Shown piece by piece: positions 22,771 through 30,137 of a DNA stretch of 33,362 nucleotides. Within the stretch, counting starts at the first letter, position 1; each line of letters starts with the position of its first letter. The DNA lies in NCBI RefSeq assembly GCF_944385615.1, contig NZ_CALWXV010000027.1:1-33362 (forward strand), given 5' to 3'. Both the position numbers and the translations under genes were made by a program. The notes beneath the pieces are model-generated. The model was not told where the DNA came from. It did not search any database and worked only from the letters and a program-made list of their open reading frames with translations. The stretch comes from an uncultured Flavonifractor sp. (GTDB taxonomy: Bacteria > Bacillota > Clostridia > Oscillospirales > Oscillospiraceae).

Positions 22771-23286
22771 ATGGCATTTACCTGCAATACCACATACAAT
22801 TCCAGAGCCTTGGCTGCCATGTCCAGAGTGGTCCGCAAGACGGTCCGGGTCAAGGTCAACCGCTGCGCGAAACTCTTTTCCTGGCTGATCATCGTCCTAT
22901 GCCTGTTGTGTGCCTGTATCTCCTGGGAGGAACCCTGGATAGCGGCCAGCGACGCCGTGGTAGCCGTTTTGCTGCTGCTGATCAACTGGAAAGAGGACGC
23001 TATAAACGGCTTCTTTGCCCGGCGGAGGGCCATGCCCGGCATGGAAACCGCCAGCGCCGCCTTTTATCCCGACTACTACGAGGTGCGGATCGCCGGGGCT
23101 GTGACCCAGTGGCAGTACAGCAAGGTGCTGGTCCTTGCGGAGACGGGGGATTATTTTGTCTTTGCCCTGGGGAAAAATTACGCCCAGGCCTTTGAAAAGG
23201 CAGGGCTGGAGGGCGGAACGGAGGAAGAATTCCGCCGCTGGCTGGAGGAGAAAACCGGAAAACAAATGCGGAAGATAGGGAGATGA
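22771..23286 (+). CDS. YcxB-like membrane protein
   Basis: A 171-residue protein with two adjacent transmembrane segments (about 30-50, LIIVLCLLCACISW; about 55-70, AVVAVLLLLI) and a C-terminal cytoplasmic domain resembling the YcxB family: YYEVRIAGAVTQWQYSKVLV, then AETGDYFVFALGKNYAQAF. Function of the family is unknown. ATG 22771 follows TTGGAGGAGGT. The next gene starts 6 nt after its stop, so the two are probably co-expressed. Confidence 0.75.
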   Translation: MAFTCNTTYNSRALAAMSRVVRKTVRVKVNRCAKLFSWLIIVLCLLCACISWEEPWIAASDAVVAVLLLLINWKEDAINGFFARRRAMPGMETASAAFYPDYYEVRIAGAVTQWQYSKVLVLAETGDYFVFALGKNYAQAFEKAGLEGGTEEEFRRWLEEKTGKQMRKIGR

Positions 23287-23292
23287 CGGCGT

Positions 23293-23673
23293 ATGGGCAA
23301 GGGAAAACACGGGGCAATGCTGGGTATTCTGGCGGCCTGCGGGGCTGCCGGGGCCATTTACAGGTGGCATTATCGGATGCCCATGAAAGAGTATACCAGG
23401 TACGCGCTGTATATGGCCGCGCTGGATGATGAGATCTGCCGCAACGAGCTGGAGGGCAACCGGATCGGCGGGGAGACCATCGTCTTTCCCCCCAGGGCGG
23501 AGACCTTGCAGGAGCGCTACTATCTCTTCCTGCGGATGAACCGAAAAAAATATAGGGCGGCCTTGCGGGCGGAGATTGAGGCCATGGAGCGGCGGCTGCT
23601 GGAGTCCCGGCAGTATATCGGGCAGCCCAAGGTGGATCTGGAGATGGGCTGGAAGGGGGAGGAAGACACTTGA
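23293..23673 (+). CDS. Small hypothetical membrane-anchored protein
   Basis: A 126-residue protein that I do not recognise. It has a short hydrophobic N-terminal segment (HGAMLGILAACGAAGAIYRW) that may be a membrane anchor or signal, then a charged, helix-rich body (RYALYMAALDDEICRNELEG; MNRKKYRAALRAEIEAMERR). It lies 6 nt after the YcxB-like gene. ATG 23293 has a weak GGGAGATG site. The promoter of the next gene overlaps its stop codon. Confidence 0.6.
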   Translation: MGKGKHGAMLGILAACGAAGAIYRWHYRMPMKEYTRYALYMAALDDEICRNELEGNRIGGETIVFPPRAETLQERYYLFLRMNRKKYRAALRAEIEAMERRLLESRQYIGQPKVDLEMGWKGEEDT

Positions 23674-23697
23674 AACCGGACGTTTTCTCTGTATAAT
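23670..23697 (+). promoter_or_regulatory. Promoter of the TetR gene before ohyA
   Basis: TTGAAA, 16 nt, TATAAT; the -35 overlaps the preceding stop codon. Confidence 0.75.
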
Positions 23698-23705
23698 AGA
23701 GAAAA
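23683..23705. promoter_or_regulatory. Candidate TetR operator over the -10
   Basis: Perfect inverted repeat TTTTCTCT (23683-23690) with AGAGAAAA (23698-23705) around GTATAAT, so the palindrome encloses the -10. This fits autorepression by the gene that follows. Confidence 0.6.
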
Positions 23706-23726
23706 AAGCCAGGAGGAGTGACCCCT

Positions 23727-24287
23727 GTGTCAAACACCACCAAGCAGGCCCTGTCGGCAGCCCTGAAACGGATGCTGCTGAAAAAGCCTTTGGACAAAAT
23801 CACCATCCGGGACATTGCGGAGGACTGCGGTATCAGCCGCATGGCTTTCTACTACCACTTCAAGGACATCTATGATCTGGTGGAGTGGAGCTGTGTGGAG
23901 GATGCCGCCCGTGCCCTTCAGGGCAAAAAGACCTACGACACCTGGCAGGAGGGGCTGCTGCAGATTTTTGAGGCGGTGCTGGAAAATAAGCCTTTCATCC
24001 TCAATGCCTACCGCTGTATCAGCCGGGACCAGATGGAGCATTTTCTGTTCAAGCTGACCTATGGGCTGATCCGAGATGTGGTGGAGGAGCAGAGCCAGGG
24101 GGTGGAGATCTCCGAGGCAGACAAGGCGTTTATTGCAGAGTTTTATAAATACAGCTTTGTGGGGATCATGCTGGACTGGATCAAACAGGGAATGCAAGGG
24201 GACTATCAGACCATCGTGCAGAAGGTGAGCACCACCATGCACGGCAATGTCTCCAACTCCATCCATAACTTTGCCGTACAACCATAA
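23727..24287 (+). CDS. TetR-family regulator (DhaS-like), next to oleate hydratase
   Basis: A 186-residue TetR/AcrR regulator. The helix-turn-helix is ITIRDIAEDCGISRMAFYYH, followed by FKDIYDLVEWSCV. The C-terminal domain looks like the TetR_C_7 type found in DhaS-like proteins. GTG 23727 is chosen because AGGAGG lies 10 nt before it; GTG 23718 is too close to that site. It is separated from the oleate hydratase gene by its own strong terminator, so the target would need a separate promoter. A role in fatty-acid sensing is inferred from the neighbour only. Confidence 0.88.
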   Translation: MSNTTKQALSAALKRMLLKKPLDKITIRDIAEDCGISRMAFYYHFKDIYDLVEWSCVEDAARALQGKKTYDTWQEGLLQIFEAVLENKPFILNAYRCISRDQMEHFLFKLTYGLIRDVVEEQSQGVEISEADKAFIAEFYKYSFVGIMLDWIKQGMQGDYQTIVQKVSTTMHGNVSNSIHNFAVQP

Positions 24288-24291
24288 GTTC

Positions 24292-24344
24292 TTTACAAAA
24301 AGGGCCTGGTGATTAGTTTTTTATCACCAGGCCCTTTTTGTAAA
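24292..24344. terminator. Terminator after the TetR gene
   Basis: 22-bp stem ACAAAAAGGGCCTGGTGAT (24295-24313, extended by TTT) with 24323-24344; T-rich on exit. Confidence 0.93.
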
Positions 24345-24433
24345 TGGCGGAACGGGCAAAAACGGGGTAGGATAAAGCCACGATCAAAAGCGACGCCGCA
24401 GAGGCGGCGGAAGATAGAAAGGTGGCTATTTTT

Positions 24434-26395
24434 ATGGCAAAGAATCTTGGAAAGTTGACGGCTGCGGCCGCCGGTCTGGCCGGCGCGGGCGCGGCTGTGG
24501 TGCTGGCCAAAAAGGCGACGCAGAATAAAAAGACTATCAAAACGGCGGGGGAGAGCAGCTACCGCAATACAGAGCTGGGCCGCCATGAGAAGAACAGCAA
24601 GGGTATCTACTACTCCAACGGAAATTATGAGGCCTTTGCCCGACCGGAGAAGCCGGAAGGCGTGGAGGAGAAGAGCGCCTATATTGTGGGAAGCGGCCTG
24701 GCCGCCCTGGCGGCAGCCTGCTTCCTGGTGCGGGACGGACAGATGGACGGCTCCCACATCCACATTCTGGAGGCCATGGACATTGCCGGCGGGGCCTGCG
24801 ACGGCATCTTTGATCCCAGCCGGGGCTATGTGATGCGGGGCGGCCGGGAGATGGAGAACCATTTTGAATGCCTGTGGGATCTGTTCCGCTCCATCCCCTC
24901 TCTGGAGCGGCCCGGCGCCTCGGTGCTGGATGAGTTCTACTGGCTCAATAAGCACGACCCCAACTACTCCCTGTGCCGGGCCACAGTGAACCGGGGGGAA
25001 GACGCCCACACCGACGGCAAATTCAACCTGAGCCAGAAGGGCTGCATGGAGATCATGAAGCTCTTTATGACCCCGGACGAGGATCTGTACGACAAGACCA
25101 TCGAGGACGTCTTTGACGACGAGGTCTTTTCCTCCACCTTCTGGCTGTACTGGCGGACCATGTTTGCCTTTGAGAACTGGCACTCCGCCCTGGAGATGAA
25201 GCTCTACTTCCAGCGCTTTATCCACCACATCGCTGGTCTGCCCGACTTCAGCGCCCTGAAATTCACCCGCTACAACCAGTATGAGTCTCTGATCCTGCCT
25301 ATGCAGAAGTATCTGGAGGAGGCCGGAGTGGACTTCCAGTTCGGCACCGAGGTGACCAACGTCCTCTTTGACATCCGGGACGGCAAAAAGGTGGCCACCG
25401 CCATCGAGTGTAAGGTCAAAGGGGTCGAGCGGGGAATCGTGCTGACCGAGAACGACCTGGTGTTTGTCACCAACGGTTCCTGTACCGAGGGTACCATCTA
25501 CGGCGACCAGGACCACGCTCCCAACGGGGACGCGGAGGTGCGCACCAGCGGCTGCTGGAGCCTGTGGAAGAACATTGCCAAGCAGGACCCGGCCTTCGGC
25601 CGCCCGGAGAAGTTCTGCTCGGACATTTCCAAGACCAACTGGGAGTCGGCCACCATCACCACCCTGGACGACAAGATCCTGCCCTATATCACCAATATCT
25701 GCAAGCGGGACCCCAGAACGGGCAAGGTGGTCACCGGCGGCATTGTCAGCTGCCAGGACTCCAAGTGGCTGCTGAGCTGGACCATCAACCGGCAGGGCCA
25801 GTTCAAGGAGCAGGACCCGGAGAAGGTGTGTATCTGGGTATATGGCCTGTTTACCGACGTGCCCGGCGACTATGTGAAAAAGCCCATGAAGGAATGTACC
25901 GGCAAGGAGATCACCCAGGAGTGGCTCTACCACATCGGCGTACCGGTGGATCAGATCCCGGAGCTGGCCGAGCACAGCGCCCTGTGCGTGCCCACCATGA
26001 TGCCCTATATCACCGCCTTCTTTATGCCCCGGACCAAGGGGGACCGGCCCGACGTGATTCCCGACGGCTGCGTCAACTTTGCCTTCCTGGGCCAGTTTGC
26101 CGATACCCCACGGGATACCGTGTTCACCACCGAGTACTCTGTGCGCACCGCCATGGAGGCGGTCTACGGCCTGCTGGGGGTAGATCGGGGCGTGCCTGAG
26201 GTGTGGGCCAGCGTGTATGACATCCGGGCCCTGCTGGATAGCTCTGTGTGCCTGATGGACGGCAAATCCCCCCTGGAGATGGAGCTGCCCGGGCCGCTGA
26301 ATCTGCTGAAAAAGCCGGCGCTTAAGTTTATCAAAGGAACCGTGGTGGAGAAGCTGCTGCGGGACCACAACATCCTTCGGGACGGAATGGCATGA
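24434..26395 (+). CDS. ohyA: Oleate hydratase with N-terminal hydrophobic extension
   Basis: A 653-residue FAD-dependent hydratase (the 'myosin-cross-reactive antigen' family) that adds water to cis-9 double bonds of unsaturated fatty acids, giving 10-hydroxy acids. The FAD fold starts at YIVGSGLAALAAACFLVRDG (83-102). Counted against S. aureus OhyA numbering, Glu139 (REMENHFECLWD) equals Glu82 and Tyr258 (MKLYFQ) equals Tyr201, so the catalytic pair is kept. The first 57 residues are extra: a hydrophobic Ala/Gly-rich run (about 9-25; KLTAAAAGLAGAGAAVVLAK), then a basic linker; standard OhyA begins at IYYSNGNYEAFARP. ATG 24434 follows AGAAAGGTGG with 8 nt spacing. A CGCCGC-AGAG-GCGGCG hairpin lies just upstream (24394-24409). 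No clear promoter was identified. Confidence 0.95.
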   Translation: MAKNLGKLTAAAAGLAGAGAAVVLAKKATQNKKTIKTAGESSYRNTELGRHEKNSKGIYYSNGNYEAFARPEKPEGVEEKSAYIVGSGLAALAAACFLVRDGQMDGSHIHILEAMDIAGGACDGIFDPSRGYVMRGGREMENHFECLWDLFRSIPSLERPGASVLDEFYWLNKHDPNYSLCRATVNRGEDAHTDGKFNLSQKGCMEIMKLFMTPDEDLYDKTIEDVFDDEVFSSTFWLYWRTMFAFENWHSALEMKLYFQRFIHHIAGLPDFSALKFTRYNQYESLILPMQKYLEEAGVDFQFGTEVTNVLFDIRDGKKVATAIECKVKGVERGIVLTENDLVFVTNGSCTEGTIYGDQDHAPNGDAEVRTSGCWSLWKNIAKQDPAFGRPEKFCSDISKTNWESATITTLDDKILPYITNICKRDPRTGKVVTGGIVSCQDSKWLLSWTINRQGQFKEQDPEKVCIWVYGLFTDVPGDYVKKPMKECTGKEITQEWLYHIGVPVDQIPELAEHSALCVPTMMPYITAFFMPRTKGDRPDVIPDGCVNFAFLGQFADTPRDTVFTTEYSVRTAMEAVYGLLGVDRGVPEVWASVYDIRALLDSSVCLMDGKSPLEMELPGPLNLLKKPALKFIKGTVVEKLLRDHNILRDGMA

Positions 26396-26418
26396 TTTGA
26401 TGCGGTCTAATTCCAAAA

Positions 26419-26458
26419 AAACACACAGGACGACGATATTTCGTCGTCCTGTGTGTTT
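26419..26458. terminator. Bidirectional terminator, ohyA / membrane operon
   Basis: 18-bp stem AAACACACAGGACGACGA (26419-26436) with 26441-26458, loop TATT. It is preceded by A-rich and followed by T-containing DNA, and separates convergent units. Confidence 0.85.
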
Positions 26459-26469
26459 GCATATATCCA

Positions 26470-26889
26470 TCAATTCTGTGTGGCAGATATACTGCGTTTG
26501 ACTTGCAGAAGCAGCAGCACCAGACCGAGGCCCAGCAGGATATGACCAACCCCGGCCATGCCCGAGATGGCCGCGTTTATGCCGGTGGAAAGCTTGGTTC
26601 CCAGTACCTGGACCACACCCCGGGTCACCAGCATGGCGACGGTCAGGTTCAGTCCGATATGATAAATGACCAGCACCCGCCCGGTACTTGTGTCGGTGAA
26701 GGAGAGGTTTTTTTCCAGCACGAGCAGCAGCAGGAAAACCACCATGCCCAGCAAAAAATAATGGGTATGTACCACAGAGAGGGTGGTCTTGGCGGTAAAG
26801 CCGTTCAATCTGGTAAATTCCCGATAAAATACGCCGCCCGCCATAGCGAGAATGGCATACAGCAGCGCGGTATTTATATAACGCTTCAT
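26470..26889 (-). CDS. DUF2871 membrane protein
   Basis: A 139-residue integral membrane protein of the DUF2871 type: ALLYAILAMAGGVFYREFTR, then VVHTHYFLLGMVVFLLLLVL and VTRGVVQVLG. Four transmembrane segments are visible. The His in VHTH within a membrane context recalls heme or metal-site proteins, but none is shown. ATG 26889 follows GAGGAGG. Last of three tightly spaced genes (13 nt from the previous) on the minus strand, ending at a shared terminator. Confidence 0.85.
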   Translation of the reverse strand: MKRYINTALLYAILAMAGGVFYREFTRLNGFTAKTTLSVVHTHYFLLGMVVFLLLLVLEKNLSFTDTSTGRVLVIYHIGLNLTVAMLVTRGVVQVLGTKLSTGINAAISGMAGVGHILLGLGLVLLLLQVKRSISATQN

Positions 26890-26902
26890 ATAAGTTCCTC
26901 CT

Positions 26903-27568
26903 CTATCTGCATTCCTGTTTCATAGCAAAATATCCGATCAGCACCGTCCAAACATAGGCGCAGGTCTTGGGGATCATCAGCATCCCGATCATAGGGATGG
27001 AGTCCGCCCACAGTACCACCGGGATGTAAAAACCAAAGCTCAATACAATGGTCAGCCACATCCAGCGAAACGCCTGATCCCGGTGTTCCCTGGCGCTGCG
27101 GTAAAATAATACGATCACCAGAAGGCCCAGCAGAGCAAAGGGGATGTTGCGGTAGATGCCCCAGGAGAGGGGCGCATCAGCGCTGAGCCACTGATTCTGG
27201 GGCATCATGCACAGAAGGACCCGCAGACCGGCCAGAACATACACCGCGGCGGTCAGGCCGCTCCGCCCTTTGATCTGGTAGCGCTGCCGCCACACATAAT
27301 AGAGCAGCACATAGAAAATTGTCATGGTGACAGAGGTGATCCACTTTCCCAGCCCCAGAGGAACGGTATAGTCTTCAAGACCCGTGGTACACAGGGCATA
27401 CGCTCGGGGGATCAGATGGAATGCGTCGCCCGCGCCCAGCACCACCGCCATGAAGCCAAACAAACGGAACTGACGGTTTCCCTTGCTGCCTCGGATCATC
27501 AGGATTCCGATGGTAATGACCGAGATCAGATAGACCGCGTCAAACAGTGTTTCCATGATTGCCTGCAT
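26903..27568 (-). CDS. Polytopic membrane protein, unknown
   Basis: A 221-residue protein with about seven transmembrane segments (LISVITIGILMI, LFGFMAVVLGAGDAFHLIPR, VTMTIFYVLLYYVW, AAVYVLAGLRVLLC, ALLGLLVIVLFY, WLTIVLSFGFYIPVVLW, AYVWTVLIGYFA). The conserved-looking DAFHLIPRAY lies between segments. I do not recognise a named family. ATG 27568 follows AAAAGGAGC. It is 3 nt after the previous gene, so the three products are likely made together. Confidence 0.75.
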   Translation of the reverse strand: MQAIMETLFDAVYLISVITIGILMIRGSKGNRQFRLFGFMAVVLGAGDAFHLIPRAYALCTTGLEDYTVPLGLGKWITSVTMTIFYVLLYYVWRQRYQIKGRSGLTAAVYVLAGLRVLLCMMPQNQWLSADAPLSWGIYRNIPFALLGLLVIVLFYRSAREHRDQAFRWMWLTIVLSFGFYIPVVLWADSIPMIGMLMIPKTCAYVWTVLIGYFAMKQECR

Positions 27569-27571
27569 GAT

Positions 27572-28024
27572 TTACGCTCCTTTTCGCTCCATTTTGCTTT
27601 GGTCGGTGGCTGCGGCAAAGACTGCCTTGCCATAGTTGCGGCCAAACAGCAATCCGGCCAGCAGAAGCGCGGCGCCCAGGCCGGTATAGAAGACGGCGAT
27701 AAACCGCTCGGGCGCAAGTCCGCTTGCCCGCAGGCCAATGCCGCCGGTCATCATCACCGCCATGATGGCAAAGGCCTTTCCGTCAAAGAATTTCAGGAAA
27801 AAGTGCCGTTCCTCCAAATAAGCGCTAATCCTGGCGGTATGCTTTTTTACCAGCTTGCCAAAGATAAACCGCTGAAACACGGCAAAAACCAGCACAGACA
27901 GCAGGCAATTTAGCACCGTAAGATAGGCTGGATAGGCCATCAAGCCGATGCGGAGAATGTTGAACCCTGCCACGCTCCACACCAGACAGGCCAGAAGCAG
28001 CAGAGTATTCCGTTTTACTTTCAT
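27572..28024 (-). CDS. Small four-helix membrane protein, unknown
   Basis: A 150-residue protein with four predicted transmembrane segments: LLLLACLVWSVAGFNILRIG, LTVLNCLLSVLVFAVF, AIMAVMMTGGIGLRA and IAVFYTGLGAALLLAGLLFG. The C-terminus is basic (DQSKMERKGA). No family is recognised. ATG 28024 is chosen because AAGGAGG has 6-nt spacing to it; ATG 28027 is only 3 nt away from the site. First gene of the operon whose promoter region carries the TGAAC-N3-GTTCA operator. Confidence 0.7.
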   Translation of the reverse strand: MKVKRNTLLLLACLVWSVAGFNILRIGLMAYPAYLTVLNCLLSVLVFAVFQRFIFGKLVKKHTARISAYLEERHFFLKFFDGKAFAIMAVMMTGGIGLRASGLAPERFIAVFYTGLGAALLLAGLLFGRNYGKAVFAAATDQSKMERKGA

Positions 28025-28041
28025 CATCTGCCTCCTTTTGA

Positions 28042-28054
28042 TGAACAATGTTCA
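28042..28054. promoter_or_regulatory. TetR operator copy 1 (TGAAC-AAT-GTTCA)
   Basis: Perfect 5+5 palindrome 18 nt upstream of the first membrane-protein gene. The same half-sites, with a different centre, occur at 28741-28753 before the TetR gene, pointing to shared control. Confidence 0.7.
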
Positions 28055-28067
28055 ATTTCTCGGATAT

Positions 28068-28095
28068 AAAATTCCCACAGAATTGTGGGAATTTT
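28068..28095 (-). terminator. Terminator of the TetR gene
   Basis: Perfect 12-bp stem AAAATTCCCACA (28068-28079) with 28084-28095, loop GAAT. On the minus strand it is followed by TTTTATAT, so it ends the TetR transcript before the membrane-protein operon. Confidence 0.75.
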
Positions 28096-28167
28096 GAGGC
28101 TATCCCAAAAGATCCAAAACCTTTTTGGTCAAAGGGCCGCACAACGGATTGGGCTATCAGTTCCGCT

Positions 28168-28725
28168 TTAATAAAGGGTCCTGCGGACGATCTCCAGCAC
28201 GGTTGTGGGGTCATAATCCTGCCGCAGCAATGCGGACAACATCAGGGAAAACAGAAGATCCGCAAATTTTTCCGCTGTAAACGGTGGGGTAAAGGCGTCT
28301 GGACGAACCTTAGCATCCTGCTGTAAAACAGAGCAAAGCCCGTTTATAATGTGCTGCCAGGTCTGCTGCATTCGTCGTTTCCCATCGGATTTGTCTTCGC
28401 CCATAAAGCCCAGGGAGTGGAAGGTAAAAAATCCGGGATATTGTTTGCGGCCGTATTCCATCTGTCCGTACAGCCAGGTAATACAGGCCTGGGTGTCCTG
28501 AAACACGGCCCCGTCCTCTGGACGGTGGAAGATCTCACACCAGACGCTTTCCACCGTGGCGCCCATCAGGGCAGCCTTGGAATCAAAATAGTTGTAAATA
28601 GAGCCAACCGATACTCCGCAGGCCGCCGCCACCGAGCGGATGTTGACTGCGGACCAGCCCTGTTGCTGGACCAGCTCCCGGCTGGTCTTCAAGATTTCCT
28701 CCTTGGATGTGACTGCGGTATTCAT
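28168..28725 (-). CDS. TetR-family regulator of the membrane-protein operon
   Basis: A 185-residue TetR regulator with helix-turn-helix VNIRSVAAACGVSVGSIYNY, followed by FDSKAALMGATVESVW. The C-terminal ligand domain is helical (about 60-185). ATG 28725 follows TTGAGGTG. Its promoter overlaps the TGAAC-CGT-GTTCA palindrome, and the same motif precedes the adjacent three-gene operon, so the protein probably represses both until a ligand binds. Ligand unknown. Confidence 0.9.
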   Translation of the reverse strand: MNTAVTSKEEILKTSRELVQQQGWSAVNIRSVAAACGVSVGSIYNYFDSKAALMGATVESVWCEIFHRPEDGAVFQDTQACITWLYGQMEYGRKQYPGFFTFHSLGFMGEDKSDGKRRMQQTWQHIINGLCSVLQQDAKVRPDAFTPPFTAEKFADLLFSLMLSALLRQDYDPTTVLEIVRRTLY

Positions 28726-28739
28726 CCAATCACCTCAAT

Positions 28740-28754
28740 ATGAACCGTGTTCAT
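28740..28754. promoter_or_regulatory. TetR operator copy 2 (ATGAAC-CGT-GTTCAT)
   Basis: Perfect 15-bp palindrome next to the -10 of the TetR gene, matching the half-sites of copy 1 at 28042. Confidence 0.75.
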
Positions 28755-28780
28755 TATAAGGCTTTGTACACCTTTGTCAA
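28753..28780 (-). promoter_or_regulatory. Consensus promoter of the TetR gene
   Basis: Minus strand TTGACA, 16 nt, TATAAT, both boxes perfect, with the operator immediately downstream. Confidence 0.9.
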
Positions 28781-28943
28781 GGGTTTTTGGTTGGACATTT
28801 TTTACTTGACTCAGCTCTAGACCGTGTTTAAAAAGTCAACGCACTCAATCGGCGGACTTTCCATCCGCTGGACCGCCCAATTTTTCACTGAAATTTATCA
28901 GGATTCCCTCGGAAAATTGCTTGCTAACTGTGGATTGGAACCC

Positions 28944-29393
28944 TCACATCTGGCCCTTCCATACCCGGGCCAGAATGTCCTTGAGCACCAGCAGGGCGTC
29001 GGTGTGGTTGTAGCCGTAATCCACCCGCAGCTGTGTAAGCATCTCCCGCAGCGCGGGGGCGTAGTCGTTGATGCGCACCGTTTCATGGTAGGTGGCCAGC
29101 ACCGGATACTTCTTGCTCCACACCTTGTTCCAATTGATCCGGGACTGGGCCTCGTCGCTGACGCTGTCGATCATCTGTTGGGCCTGTTGCTCGTCAAAGT
29201 CGTACTCGATCAGCTCGTCCAGGGTTATGTGGTAGAGCATGGCAAGCCCCTTGGATTGGCGGATGTCGGGCAGGGTCTCATTGGTCTCCCATTTGGAGAT
29301 GGTCTGGCGGCTCACTCCCAGCTTTTCAGCCACATTTTCCTGAGAAAGGCCGCTCTTTTTCCGGGCGTGGTATAAGCTGCTTCCCAAACTCAT
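28944..29393 (-). CDS. XRE-family HTH regulator
   Basis: A 149-residue protein: N-terminal Cro/C1-type helix-turn-helix (LSQENVAEKLGVSRQTISKW, then ETNETLPDIRQS), a short linker with an acidic stretch, and a helical C-terminal part (WSKKYPVLATYHETVRINDY). This is the common 'HTH plus helical domain' plan of Firmicute XRE regulators. ATG 29393 follows GCAGGAGG. Target and ligand unknown; the flavodoxin and iron-sulfur flavoprotein genes upstream on the same strand are possible targets. Confidence 0.88.
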   Translation of the reverse strand: MSLGSSLYHARKKSGLSQENVAEKLGVSRQTISKWETNETLPDIRQSKGLAMLYHITLDELIEYDFDEQQAQQMIDSVSDEAQSRINWNKVWSKKYPVLATYHETVRINDYAPALREMLTQLRVDYGYNHTDALLVLKDILARVWKGQM

Positions 29394-29510
29394 GACGGTT
29401 TCCTCCTGCTATTTCGATTTTCGCACTTCAGTATACCGTCCGGGCCGCAAAAAATCCACCAAGGAAAACCGCCATTTTCGCCCGGTTTCCTGACATTTCC
29501 CAAGGACGGC

Positions 29511-29606
29511 TCATTGCTTGGGGTGAGGCACCAGGGCGCTCTGTCCATCAAGGATCAATGCAAGGTAATCCGTCAGCTCCAGGTCAAAGCTGAAACCGCC
29601 TGGGCG
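29511..29606 (-). pseudogene. Short C-terminal gene remnant
   Basis: A minus-strand frame reading GGFSFDLELTDYLALILDGQ then SALVPHPKQ and a stop, 32 codons with no start codon. It looks like the tail of a lost protein; the source is not identified. It could also be chance. Confidence 0.3.
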
Positions 29607-29622
29607 TCAGCACAGGCGGTTT
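29593..29622 (-). terminator. Hairpin at the end of the flavodoxin gene
   Basis: Stem AAACCGCCTG (29593-29602) with CAGGCGGTTT (29613-29622). It overlaps the stop codon; the minus-strand tail is TTTCAGCTTT. Confidence 0.6.
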
Positions 29623-30059
29623 TGTATCTGGCGGAAGAAGCTGCGGGCGTTCTCCAGATCCCGCTCGTCCGGGTGTCCCTTAGCAATTCCGCCCACCAGC
29701 TTGAAGGGGCCGAAGGTATCGTAGCCCTTGCAGCTGAACTCCCCCAGAATGGGGCAGTTCTTCTCCCTGGCGATCTCCGTAAGGGCCTTGGCGCCGTTGC
29801 CCTTGGCTCCGCCGTAGGTGTAGACAAAGAACACCGGCTTGCCCTGGGACAGGTACTGACGGGCAAATTCCACCACAGCCTTTTGAACGTCAAAGCCGTA
29901 GATGCCGGAGGCAAAGCCGACACAGTCATAGTCCTCCAGCCGGACGGTTTGGCGGGTGGTCACATCAATGAGGTCCACCTGGCCCTCTTGAGCCATGGCC
30001 TCCAGAACGTTCAAAGTGTTTTTATGGTGACGGGAGTAGTAGCAAATGGCGGTTTTCAT
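29607..30059 (-). CDS. Flavodoxin
   Basis: A 150-residue classic flavodoxin. YYSRHHKNTLNVLEAMA is the FMN phosphate loop, DYDCVGFASGIYGFDVQKAV the second, and FFVYTYGGAKGNGAKALTEI the third FMN-binding segment; the C-terminus KGHPDERDLENARSFFRQIQ is typical. It should carry electrons as a low-potential FMN protein. ATG 30059 follows AAGGAGGG. Located after the iron-sulfur flavoprotein gene (78-nt gap), likely in the same redox module. Confidence 0.92.
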   Translation of the reverse strand: MKTAICYYSRHHKNTLNVLEAMAQEGQVDLIDVTTRQTVRLEDYDCVGFASGIYGFDVQKAVVEFARQYLSQGKPVFFVYTYGGAKGNGAKALTEIAREKNCPILGEFSCKGYDTFGPFKLVGGIAKGHPDERDLENARSFFRQIQNRLC

Positions 30060-30137
30060 GAATGGTTCCCTCCTTGCAGCTGCCAGCCAGCGTCGGGGCT
30101 GTCTTTGGCGCCGCCGGTGATCACGGCAGCTTTATGT

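Noticed and set aside
24293-26473. A 726-codon minus-strand frame opposite the oleate hydratase gene
   Set aside because: It spans two terminators and is antisense to a full-length enzyme, so it is not a gene.
28781-28943. A possible dispersed repeat between the TetR and XRE genes (GCGGA-N7-TCCGC hairpin)
   Set aside because: It is short and single-copy in this window; a genome search for more copies would be needed.
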